Source of the DNA: Blastococcus sp. TF02-09
GTDB lineage: Bacteria; Actinomycetota; Actinomycetes; Mycobacteriales; Geodermatophilaceae
Reading direction: 5' to 3'
DNA: 64,000 bases
Assembly (NCBI RefSeq): GCF_003319105.1
Contig: NZ_QOHH01000005.1
Coordinates: 186,001 to 250,000 of the forward strand
Positions 34,768 to 42,589 of this stretch are shown in pieces. The first letter of the stretch is position 1, and the number at the start of each line of letters is the position of its first letter. The position numbers and the translations under genes are program-made. The notes below the pieces were generated by a model. The model saw only the letters and a list, made by a program, of their open reading frames with translations, was not told the origin of the DNA and searched no databases.

Positions 34768-35984
34768 GGATCCTCGTCTGCCCCCATCTCATGGAGATCG
34801 GGGGCAGCCAGCTCAACGCCGTCGAACTGGCCGGCCGGGCAGCCGGCGCCGGGCACGAGGTGGTGCTCTTCGGCCCCGACGGCGACCTCGTCGCGCGGGT
34901 CGAGGAGCTGGGGCTGGAGTACCACCGGGCCCCGGTGGAGGGGGCGTGGCCGTCGCGGCGCAACGTCGCCGCGCTGACGTCGCTGGTGCGCGAGCGCCGC
35001 ATCGACCTGGTGCACGGCTACGAGTGGGGGCCGGTCACCGACCTGGGCTTCGGGCCGCACCTGCTGCTGGGCACCCCGATGGTGGCCACGGTCCTGTCGA
35101 TGGACGTGCCCGGCTTCCTGCCCCGGCACGTGCCGCTGGTCGTGGGCACGCGCGAGCTCGAGGAGTCCGCCCGCTCCCGCTATCCGCGGGTCGAGCTGAT
35201 GGAACCCCCGATCGACACCGACCTGAACGCCCCGGGCGACACCCGCCGGGCGCGCTCGGTCTTCGGCGTCGGCGACGACGACCTGCTGCTCTCGGTCGTG
35301 TGCCGGCTGACGTCCGACCTGGACAAGGCACCCGGCGTGCTCGAGGCGGTGGCGGCCGTCGAGGCCCTCGCCGCGCGCTTCCCGGTGCGCCTCCTCGTGG
35401 CCGGTGACGGCCCCGCGCTGCCCGCGGTGCGCGCGGCTGCGGACGCCGTGAACCGGCGGACCGGGCGGGAGACGGTGATCGTCGCCGGCGCGCTGCTGGA
35501 CCCCCGCGCGGCGTACGACGCCGCCGACGTCGTCCTGGGCATGGGCAGCTCCGCGCTCAAGGGCCTGGCCTTCGCCAAGCCGCTCGTCGTGCAGGGCACG
35601 GCCGGCTACTGGGAGCTGCTGACGCCGGCGACCGCTCCGATCTTCCTGGAGCAGGGCTGGTTCGGCGCCGGAGCCGGCGACGGCGTCGTCCGCCTGACCG
35701 CCGCCTTCGAGCCGCTGCTCGCCGACGCCGGCGAGCGCCTCCGGCTGGGCGCCTTCGGGCGGCAGCTGGTGACCGAGCGCTTCTCCCTCGCCGGGGCGGC
35801 CGCGCGCACCGAGCAGCTCTACCGGCGCACCGTGGCCGACCGGTGGCCGGCGGCCGGCCGGGTCCGGCGGCTCGCCGGACCGGCCGTCGAGGTCGCCAAG
35901 TTCAAGGCCGTGACGACCTCGCCGGCCGTGCGCTCGCTGGCCGAGCGCCGCAGGCCCGCGCCGGCCGTGGCGGTGGCACGGTGA
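34764..35984 (+). CDS. Glycosyltransferase, GT4-like (GT-B fold)
   Basis: A 406-residue cytoplasmic glycosyltransferase that probably adds one sugar to the lipid-linked repeat. The N-terminal half has the GT-B beginning MRILVCPHLMEIGGSQLNAVELA, and the C-terminal half has VVCRLTSDLDKAPGVLEAVA, LLVAGDGPALPAVR and AADVVLGMGSSALKGLAFAKPLVV, where a Glu-rich GT4 EX7E signature would normally be; here that segment is altered, with Ser/Ala in place of the first Glu. The donor and acceptor are unknown. ATG overlaps the acyltransferase stop and the flippase start overlaps this stop. Confidence 0.88.
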   Translation: MRILVCPHLMEIGGSQLNAVELAGRAAGAGHEVVLFGPDGDLVARVEELGLEYHRAPVEGAWPSRRNVAALTSLVRERRIDLVHGYEWGPVTDLGFGPHLLLGTPMVATVLSMDVPGFLPRHVPLVVGTRELEESARSRYPRVELMEPPIDTDLNAPGDTRRARSVFGVGDDDLLLSVVCRLTSDLDKAPGVLEAVAAVEALAARFPVRLLVAGDGPALPAVRAAADAVNRRTGRETVIVAGALLDPRAAYDAADVVLGMGSSALKGLAFAKPLVVQGTAGYWELLTPATAPIFLEQGWFGAGAGDGVVRLTAAFEPLLADAGERLRLGAFGRQLVTERFSLAGAAARTEQLYRRTVADRWPAAGRVRRLAGPAVEVAKFKAVTTSPAVRSLAERRRPAPAVAVAR

Positions 35985-37459
35985 CCGGCACCGTGGAGGC
36001 CACGTCGCCGTCGCTGCGCGGCCAGGTGCGGGGTGGCCTGGTGTGGAGCGGGCTGAGCAGCCTGCTGCTGCGCGGGGGCAACCTGCTTCTGGGCATCGTG
36101 CTGGCCCGGCTGCTCGCGCCCGAGGACTTCGGCGTCTTCGCCGTCGCCCTCACCGTGCAGGCGATCCTCATGACCCTCACCGACCTCGGCATGGGCGCGG
36201 ACCTGGTCCGCGCGGAGCACCCCGAGCGGCGGGCACCGACGGTCGCCACGCTCAGCCTGCTCAGCGGTGCGGTCCTGACCGCGTCGATGGTGCTCACCGC
36301 CGGGCCGGTGGCCACGGCCATGGGCAGCGCCGACGCCGCGCCGGTCGTCGTGGTGCTGTCCTTCACGCTGCTGCTCAGCGGCGCCAGCGTCGTCCCGGTC
36401 GCCTACCTGACGCGGGACTTCCAGCAGAAGAAGCTCTTCGTCAGCGAGGGCGTCAACTTCGCGCTGTCCACCGCGGTCGCCGTCGGCCTCGTGCTGGCCG
36501 GGGCCGGTCCGATGGCCCTGGCGGTCTCGCGGCTGGTGGGCCAGGCGGCCGGCACCACCCTGCAGTTCGTCCTGCTGCGGATGCGCCCGGTGTGGGGCTT
36601 CGACCGCGCCGTCGCGCGGACGGCGCTGCGCTTCGGGCTGCCGCTCGCGGCCGCCAACATGCTGTCCTGGGCGCTGCTCAACATCGACAACGTGGTGGTC
36701 AGCCGCACCTCCGGCGTCGTCGCGCTGGGCTTCTACGTGCTGGCCTTCAACGTGTCGTCCTGGCCGATGACGGCGATCGGTGCCGCCATCCGCCCGGTCA
36801 CGCTGGCCGCCTTCGCCCGTCAGCAGCACGAGGACCCCGCACCCGCGCTGCGCCGCGCCACCGCGCTCTCGGCCGCCGCCGCCGCACCCGTCGGCGTCCT
36901 GCTCGCCGTCCTCGCCCTGCCGGTGGTCACCGTCCTCTACGGCGAGCGTTGGGCCCCGTCGGCGGCGGCCCTGGCCGGCCTCGCGCTCTTCGGCGGGCTG
37001 CGCATCGTCCTGGACATGCTCGCCACGTTCCTCATCGCCCGCGGCGCGGTCTCCGGCGTGCTGTGGATCCAGGTGGCCTGGACCATCGCCCTCGTGCCGG
37101 CGATGGTGCTGGGCGTCCGGTGGGGCGGCCTCGCCGGTGCCGGCTGGGCGCACCTCGTCGTCGGCGTCGTCCTGGTCCTGCCGGCCTACCTCGGAGTGCT
37201 GCGCCGGGCCGGTGCCCCCGTCGGCGCCGTCCTGGGCAGCCTGTGGCAGCCGGTGCTCGCCATGGCCCCCGCGGGCCTCGCCGGCCAGCAGGTCACCGCC
37301 CAGATCGGGCACCCGGCCCTGGCCGCCCTCGCCGGCGGCACGGTGGCCCTCCTCCTCTACGCCGCCGTTCTCCAGCGGTGGGTGCGCGGACGGCTGTCGG
37401 ACCCCGAGCCCGCTCCGCCCGGTCTCGAGCCGTCGCCGGCCCTGGCGGTGCAGCGATGA
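35981..37459 (+). CDS. Wzx-type lipid-linked oligosaccharide flippase
   Basis: A 492-residue membrane protein of the MOP superfamily with about 12-14 helices. It should flip the undecaprenyl-linked repeat unit to the outer face. The start LRGQVRGGLVWSGLSSLLLRGGNLLLGIVLARLLAPEDFGVFA is a familiar flippase opening (several short parts of it are diagnostic: LARLLAPEDFG, DLGMGADLV), and ALLNIDNVVVSR lies mid-protein. GTG at 35981 overlaps the preceding stop; the following glycosyltransferase overlaps this one. Its presence, with a Wzy-like polymerase and Wzz-like protein, defines a Wzx/Wzy-type rather than ABC-type pathway. Confidence 0.92.
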   Translation: MTGTVEATSPSLRGQVRGGLVWSGLSSLLLRGGNLLLGIVLARLLAPEDFGVFAVALTVQAILMTLTDLGMGADLVRAEHPERRAPTVATLSLLSGAVLTASMVLTAGPVATAMGSADAAPVVVVLSFTLLLSGASVVPVAYLTRDFQQKKLFVSEGVNFALSTAVAVGLVLAGAGPMALAVSRLVGQAAGTTLQFVLLRMRPVWGFDRAVARTALRFGLPLAAANMLSWALLNIDNVVVSRTSGVVALGFYVLAFNVSSWPMTAIGAAIRPVTLAAFARQQHEDPAPALRRATALSAAAAAPVGVLLAVLALPVVTVLYGERWAPSAAALAGLALFGGLRIVLDMLATFLIARGAVSGVLWIQVAWTIALVPAMVLGVRWGGLAGAGWAHLVVGVVLVLPAYLGVLRRAGAPVGAVLGSLWQPVLAMAPAGLAGQQVTAQIGHPALAALAGGTVALLLYAAVLQRWVRGRLSDPEPAPPGLEPSPALAVQR

Positions 37460-38580
37460 CCGCCGCGGGCGTCGTCCGCCGGGCCGTCACGAGCCGGCCG
37501 GAGGTCGTCGCCTCCGTGCGCGGCCGGGACGTGCCGGAGCTCCGGGGCGTGCCGCGGGTGACCGTGGTCATCCCGTGCTTCAACTACGCGCGCTACCTGC
37601 CGGCCGCCGTCGCCAGCGCGCTGGACCAGCCCGGCGTGGCCGTGGACGTCGTCGTCGTGGACGACGCGTCGACCGACGACTCGCTCGCCGTCGCCCGCGC
37701 CCTCGCCGCGGACGACCCCCGCGTGACGGTGGTCGCGCACGCGGCGAACGCGGGACCGGTGGCCACGTTCAACGACGGGCTGGCGCAGGTGACCGGCGAC
37801 TACCTGATCCGGCTCGACGCCGACGACCTGCTGACGCCGGGCTCGGTGCAGCGCGCCGTCGCCCTGGCCGAGGCCTTCCCGACGGTCGGCATCGTCTACG
37901 GCCGGCCGCTGCACTTCCACGGCGACCACCCGCCGGCGGCGCGGACCCGGGTGCGGTCGTGGACGGTCTGGTCGGGCGCGAGCTGGCTGGAGCAGCGCTG
38001 CCACCTCGGCGTCAACTGCATCACCTCTCCCGAGGTGCTGATGCGGACGTCGGTCGTCCGCGAGGTGGGCGGGCAGCGGGACCTGGCGCACACGCACGAC
38101 ATGGAGATGTGGTTCCGGCTGGCCCGGGCCAGCGACGTCGGCTACGTCACCGGACCCGACCAGGCCTGGCACCGCGAGCACCCCCGCAGCCGCTCCGCCA
38201 CGGACGTCGACGTCCTGACCGACCTGGACGAGCGGGCCGACGCGTTCACGACGCTGTTCACCGACGGCCTGGGCGATCCGGACGAGGACGCCCGGCTGCT
38301 CGGCATCGCGCGGAGGGCACTGGCCGAGGAGGCCGTGGCCCGCGTCTGCCAGGCGATCACCCGCGGCTGGGGCGGTAACGCCACCACCGACGCCTACCTG
38401 GCCTTCGCCCGCCGGCAGGTGGCCGACCTCGACGGGCTGCGCCACGGACCGCGGCTGCGCCGGTGCCTCGCGGTCGGTCCGGCCCGCGCGCGGTTCGTGC
38501 CGGGCCTGCTGCTCGGGGCGCTCCGCTACCGGGCGCGGACGGAGCTGCGGAACCGCACCTGGCGACGGACCGGGCTGTGA
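37456..38580 (+). CDS. Family 2 glycosyltransferase
   Basis: A 374-residue GT-A glycosyltransferase. The domain opens with VTVVIPCFNYARYLP, then VDVVVVDDASTDDS and the metal-binding acid motif RLDADD; the acceptor-side HDMEMWFRLAR and the Trp/His-rich RSWTVWSGASW follow. The C-terminal third (about 280-374) is helical and Arg-rich and may touch the membrane. ATG at 37456 overlaps the flippase stop. Substrate unknown. There is a 76-base gap with a new ribosome site after it. Confidence 0.9.
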   Translation: MTAAGVVRRAVTSRPEVVASVRGRDVPELRGVPRVTVVIPCFNYARYLPAAVASALDQPGVAVDVVVVDDASTDDSLAVARALAADDPRVTVVAHAANAGPVATFNDGLAQVTGDYLIRLDADDLLTPGSVQRAVALAEAFPTVGIVYGRPLHFHGDHPPAARTRVRSWTVWSGASWLEQRCHLGVNCITSPEVLMRTSVVREVGGQRDLAHTHDMEMWFRLARASDVGYVTGPDQAWHREHPRSRSATDVDVLTDLDERADAFTTLFTDGLGDPDEDARLLGIARRALAEEAVARVCQAITRGWGGNATTDAYLAFARRQVADLDGLRHGPRLRRCLAVGPARARFVPGLLLGALRYRARTELRNRTWRRTGL

Positions 38581-38656
38581 GGCCTGTAGAGCCGCCGCGG
38601 GATGCCGATAGCTACAGGGACCGGAGCCGGTGCGCCGGCGGGAAGCGGGGGGATCG

Positions 38657-39877
38657 ATGAGCGCGCTCAGCAAGGCGGTGCGCACGGTGCGGGCCGAGGG
38701 CCTGGACGGCGTCGCCGAACGGCTCACCCGCCGAGCGGTCCGCCGCTTCGGCGTCGAGGTGGAGCCGCTGATGCTGCGCGCTTCGGACGTGGCGGACTCC
38801 CAGCGGCTGCCCAGCTGGCCGGACGGGCGGACGCGCCCGCGGGGGAGTGCCCTCGACATCGGCTGGGTGCTCACGCCCCCGGCCGCGGGGTCCGGCGGGC
38901 ACACGACGATCTTCCGGCTGGTCGAGGCGCTCGAGGCCGCCGGCCACCGCTGCGTGCTGTACCTCTACGACACCGGCACCGGGAGCCTGGCCGAGCGGGA
39001 GCAGGTCATCCGCCGGTGGTGGCCGCGGGTGCGCGCCGAGGTGCGCGACGTCGCCGACGGGCTGCCGGACATGGACGCCTGGATCGCGACGGCCTGGCAG
39101 ACCGCGCACGTGCTGGCCCGCCACGGCGACGTCCGCGGCCGCCGCTTCTACCTCGCGCAGGACTACGAGCCCTACTTCTACGGGCGCGGGTCGGCCTACG
39201 AGCTCGCCGAGGACAGCTACCGGTTCGGCTTCCGGATGCTCACGGTCGGGCACATGGTCGCCGACGAGCTCCGGCAGCAGCTCGGGCTCGAGGCGACGGT
39301 CCTGCCGTTCGGCTGCGACCAGGACGTCTACCGCGTGACCAACCACGGGGCGCGGGAGGAGGTCGTGTTCTACGCCCGGCCCGGGACGCCGCGCCGCGGG
39401 TTCGAGCTCGCCGTCATGGCGCTGGAGGAGTTCTCGCGGCGCCGTCCGGACGTCGTCGTCAACACCTTCGGGATCGCCGCCCGGAAGCTCCCCTTCCCCG
39501 CGGTGGTCCACTCCGGGCTGCACCCGACGGAGCTGAACGAGCTCTACAACCGGTGTGCGGCGGGGCTGGCGATGTCGTTCACGAACATCTCGCTGATCGC
39601 CTACGAGCTGCTCGCCGCCGGTGTCGTCCCGGTGGTCAACGACTGGCGCGGTTCGCGCGCCGACCTGGACAACCCGTTCGTCGCGTGGAGCCGGCCGACC
39701 CCCGCTGCCCTGGCGGAGGCGCTGGAGCGCGCCGTCGACCGGTCGGCGGACGTCTCAGCACAACGAGTGACTGACAGTGTCCGGAACGTGACGTGGGGTA
39801 CGGCCCACCGGACGGTCGTGTCGGCCATCGAGGCCGCCTGCCACGACCCCGAGCTCGAGAAGGTTGGTGACGCGTGA
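38657..39877 (+). CDS. Glycosyltransferase, WsaF/rhamnosyltransferase-like
   Basis: A 406-residue GT-B protein. The middle IGWVLTPPAAGSGGHTTIFRLV, YLAQDYEPYFYGRGS and FGFRMLTVGHMVADEL segments (each a partial quote of a longer conserved run) resemble the WsaF group that adds rhamnose in S-layer glycans. FGCDQDVYRV and VVFYARPGTPRRGFEL lie in the nucleotide-binding half, and the late GLAMSFTNISLIAYELLAAGVVPV matches the GT-B C-terminal motif. ATG at 38657 follows GGGGGGA by 4 bases. The sugar is not determined; no rml genes are in the window. The next start overlaps its stop (GTGA). Confidence 0.85.
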   Translation: MSALSKAVRTVRAEGLDGVAERLTRRAVRRFGVEVEPLMLRASDVADSQRLPSWPDGRTRPRGSALDIGWVLTPPAAGSGGHTTIFRLVEALEAAGHRCVLYLYDTGTGSLAEREQVIRRWWPRVRAEVRDVADGLPDMDAWIATAWQTAHVLARHGDVRGRRFYLAQDYEPYFYGRGSAYELAEDSYRFGFRMLTVGHMVADELRQQLGLEATVLPFGCDQDVYRVTNHGAREEVVFYARPGTPRRGFELAVMALEEFSRRRPDVVVNTFGIAARKLPFPAVVHSGLHPTELNELYNRCAAGLAMSFTNISLIAYELLAAGVVPVVNDWRGSRADLDNPFVAWSRPTPAALAEALERAVDRSADVSAQRVTDSVRNVTWGTAHRTVVSAIEAACHDPELEKVGDA

Positions 39878-40626
39878 GTCTCGCGGAACTCTGGCGGATC
39901 GTCGTCCGGCGGCGGTGGCTGCTCGTGCCGGCCGTCGTCCTCTCCCTGCTGGCGGGCGCCGCCGGGTACGCGATGACCCCGGCCAGCTACTCGCAGAGCC
40001 AGTCCTACCTGCTGCTGTCGCCGGTCATCACCGACTCCGGACGCGGGAACCCCTTCCTGCAGCTGGGCAACGGCGTGGCCATGGCCGCCTCCGTGCTGAG
40101 CAAGCGGGTGTCCGGCGGCGAGGTCGCCGCGACGATCACCGGGTCCGAGCCCGGTCTCGGGTACACGGTCAGCCTCGACCCGACCACCTCCGCGCCCGTG
40201 CTCGTGGTGGCCGCCGAGGCCCCGGACCCGGACGCCGTGACGTCGGCGCTCGAGCGGATCGAGGACACCCTCACCGAGGAGCTCGCCGCCCTCCAGGACG
40301 CGGCCGGCGCCCCGGAGATCAGCTGGGTCACGATCAGCCCGCTCGCCGGCGACGTGGCTCCGCTCATGTCCCGGTCGGAGGGGCTCCGCACCGGTCTGGT
40401 GGGGACGGCGGGTGTGCTGGTCCTGGCGCTGCTGGTCGTGGCCGCCCTGGAGCTGTGGCGCACGCGCATGCGGTACCGCACCGCTCCGGTCCAGCCGGCC
40501 GCGGCGGACGACCTCGCCGCCCCGCGACCCGACGGCGGTCGCTCCGGTCGCAGGTGGAGCCGGAGCACCGGATCCGCGCCGGGAGGTCGTCCGCGCCGGC
40601 GCGGTCGCGGGCAGCAGCTCCCGTGA
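39874..40626 (+). CDS. Wzz/YveK-like polysaccharide copolymerase
   Basis: A 250-residue chain-length determinant protein. One membrane helix near each end (about 15-34 and 172-193) brackets an extracytoplasmic domain, and the cytoplasmic tail (about 195-250) is Arg/Pro-rich. This is the two-helix Wzz/YveK plan in which a separate tyrosine kinase normally works with the tail; no such kinase is encoded nearby and the tail shows no Walker box or Tyr cluster. GTG at 39874 overlaps the glycosyltransferase stop and the polymerase GTG overlaps its own stop. It should help set polymer length. Confidence 0.85.
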   Translation: MSLAELWRIVVRRRWLLVPAVVLSLLAGAAGYAMTPASYSQSQSYLLLSPVITDSGRGNPFLQLGNGVAMAASVLSKRVSGGEVAATITGSEPGLGYTVSLDPTTSAPVLVVAAEAPDPDAVTSALERIEDTLTEELAALQDAAGAPEISWVTISPLAGDVAPLMSRSEGLRTGLVGTAGVLVLALLVVAALELWRTRMRYRTAPVQPAAADDLAAPRPDGGRSGRRWSRSTGSAPGGRPRRRGRGQQLP

Positions 40627-42557
40627 GCCTTAGCGAGGCCCCGCCGGTCCCCACGTCCGCGGGCCCGGCCGGCCGGCCGACCGGGGTCGACGAGGCCGGG
40701 CGTGCGGCGACGGGCACCCCGGTGCTCATCGGCTGCTACCTCGTCGCGCTCGTGTGCATCCCGTCGGTCTACGTCGTCGGGCCGCTGGGCGCCGTCGGCT
40801 CGCCCGCCGGCATCGTCAGCTGCCTGATGTTCGGCGTCTGGGCCGTCAGCAGGTTCCTCGGCCCGCCGACCGGTGCCCGCGGCGGCGCCGTCCACCGGCT
40901 GCTGCTGGTCTTCGCCGTGGCGTTCGCCCTCGCGGCGGTGGCCGCGGCGCTGCGCCCGATGGCAGCGATCGAGTACGCCTCGGCCCTCCGCGGGATCGTC
41001 ATCGTCTGCGGCTGGCTCGGCGTCGCCCTCGTCGTCGCCGAGGGGTTGCGCAGCCGCGCCCAGCTCTACGCCGTCGTCCGGCTGATCGTCGGGCTGGCGA
41101 CCTTCCTGGCGCTGCTGGGCTTCTTCCAGTTCACCACCGGCTTCGACATCGTCAACAACCTGCGCATCCCCGGGCTGACGCTGAACAGCACGGCGGTCAC
41201 GGTGTACGAGCGGGCGGGGTTCGCCCGGGTCAACGCGACCACGATGCACGCGATCGAGTTCGCCACCGTGCTCGCCATGGCCCTGCCCGTGGCGGTCAGC
41301 GAGGCCATGCGGCGGCGGACGCCGGTGTCGGTCGCGCAGGCCCTCCTGATCGCCGGCGCGCTGCCGCTGACCGTGTCGCGGTCGGGCATGCTGGGCCTGG
41401 CGATCGGGCTGGCGTTCACCTTCCTCGTCGCCGACCGCCGGCTGCGTCTCGTGCTGCTCGGGCTGCTCCCGGTCGGAGCGGCCGCCTTCGTCGCGGTGAC
41501 GCCGGGGCTCCTCGGCACCATCCGCGACCTCTTCCTCGCCGGGGAGAGCGACACCAGCATCTCGGCGCGGACCGACGACTACCCGGCGGCGCTGAGCTAT
41601 TTCCAGCAGGCGCCGTGGCTCGGTCGCGGTCCGTTCACGTTCCTGCCGTCGATCTACCGCACCCTGGACAACCAGTACGTGGGCACCCTCGTGGAGGGCG
41701 GCCTCATCGGGCTCGTCGCCGTGATCGCGCTCGTCGTCGCCCCGGTCGTCATCGGCGTCCGCCTGGCGCGACGGCTGCCCTCGCCCGAGGACCGGCGTCT
41801 GTGCGCCGGCCTGGCCGCGTCGTTCGCCGTCGCGATGGTCCTCTGGCTCACCTTCGACGCCTTCAGCTTCCCGACGGCCATGGGCCTGTTCTTCCTCCTG
41901 CTCGGCGTCCTCGGTGCGGCCGCGCGCGTGCTGCCCCCGGAGCCGGCGCGGCCGTCCGCGCCGGCACCCGACGCGGGCACGCGACGGCGGGCACGTGCGG
42001 CCGCAGGACTGTCGGCCCTCGTCGTGCTCGTCGCGGGGTGCGCCGTCCTGGCCGGGGCGGACCCGCACGCCGACGCCCGGGGGACGGTGGTCCTCGCGGT
42101 GCCCGGGCAGGCCGGGCAGAACATCTACTCGGGCAAGCTGGAGACCGAGGGCGTCGCCGAACTCGTCGTCCGGGTGGTCGAGAGCGAAGAGACCCGGCAG
42201 CGCCTGCGCGACGAGGGCCACGCCGAGTTCACCCTGGCCGTGGGCAACGGCAGCCTCGCGCCGTTCACCGAGGTGCGCGGGTCCGGCGACGTCATCTCGA
42301 TCAGCGCGATCGCGAGCGACGCGGAGGCGGCGTCGGCGACGGCGCTGGCGGTGCTCCGGACCATCGAGGACACGCTCCGCGAGCTGCAGTCCGGCCGCGG
42401 TATCGACGCGGGCGTGCAGGTGGCGGTCGTCGAGTCGTTCACGACGCCCGCGGTGACGACCCTCCCCGTGCACCCCCTGCTCGGTGCGGCGGGGATCGTG
42501 GTGCTCGCCGGCCTGGCCGCCGCGGGGGCCCGCGCTCTCGTCGTCCGACGCAGCTGA
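40623..42557 (+). CDS. Wzy/O-antigen-ligase-like polymerase fused to a second Wzz-like module
   Basis: A 644-residue membrane protein. Residues about 35-435 carry roughly 10-12 helices with a large loop between them and the pair NATTMHAIEFATVLAMALP and ALSYFQQAPWLGRGPF, as in the O-antigen polymerase/ligase (Wzy_C) family. After a Pro/Ala/Arg linker (about 437-458) comes a second unit: a helix at about 461-481, an alpha/beta extracytoplasmic part (about 485-612) with ESEETRQRLRDEG and TALAVLRTIEDTLRELQ, and a last helix at about 617-640. That helix-domain-helix plan is the same as in the stand-alone Wzz-like protein just upstream. A polymerase joined to its own length regulator is inferred; neither part has been tested. 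Confidence 0.82.
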   Translation: MSLSEAPPVPTSAGPAGRPTGVDEAGRAATGTPVLIGCYLVALVCIPSVYVVGPLGAVGSPAGIVSCLMFGVWAVSRFLGPPTGARGGAVHRLLLVFAVAFALAAVAAALRPMAAIEYASALRGIVIVCGWLGVALVVAEGLRSRAQLYAVVRLIVGLATFLALLGFFQFTTGFDIVNNLRIPGLTLNSTAVTVYERAGFARVNATTMHAIEFATVLAMALPVAVSEAMRRRTPVSVAQALLIAGALPLTVSRSGMLGLAIGLAFTFLVADRRLRLVLLGLLPVGAAAFVAVTPGLLGTIRDLFLAGESDTSISARTDDYPAALSYFQQAPWLGRGPFTFLPSIYRTLDNQYVGTLVEGGLIGLVAVIALVVAPVVIGVRLARRLPSPEDRRLCAGLAASFAVAMVLWLTFDAFSFPTAMGLFFLLLGVLGAAARVLPPEPARPSAPAPDAGTRRRARAAAGLSALVVLVAGCAVLAGADPHADARGTVVLAVPGQAGQNIYSGKLETEGVAELVVRVVESEETRQRLRDEGHAEFTLAVGNGSLAPFTEVRGSGDVISISAIASDAEAASATALAVLRTIEDTLRELQSGRGIDAGVQVAVVESFTTPAVTTLPVHPLLGAAGIVVLAGLAAAGARALVVRRS

Positions 42558-42589
42558 GGGCGCGCCCGGGCCCGTGAGGACGGGCCCGG

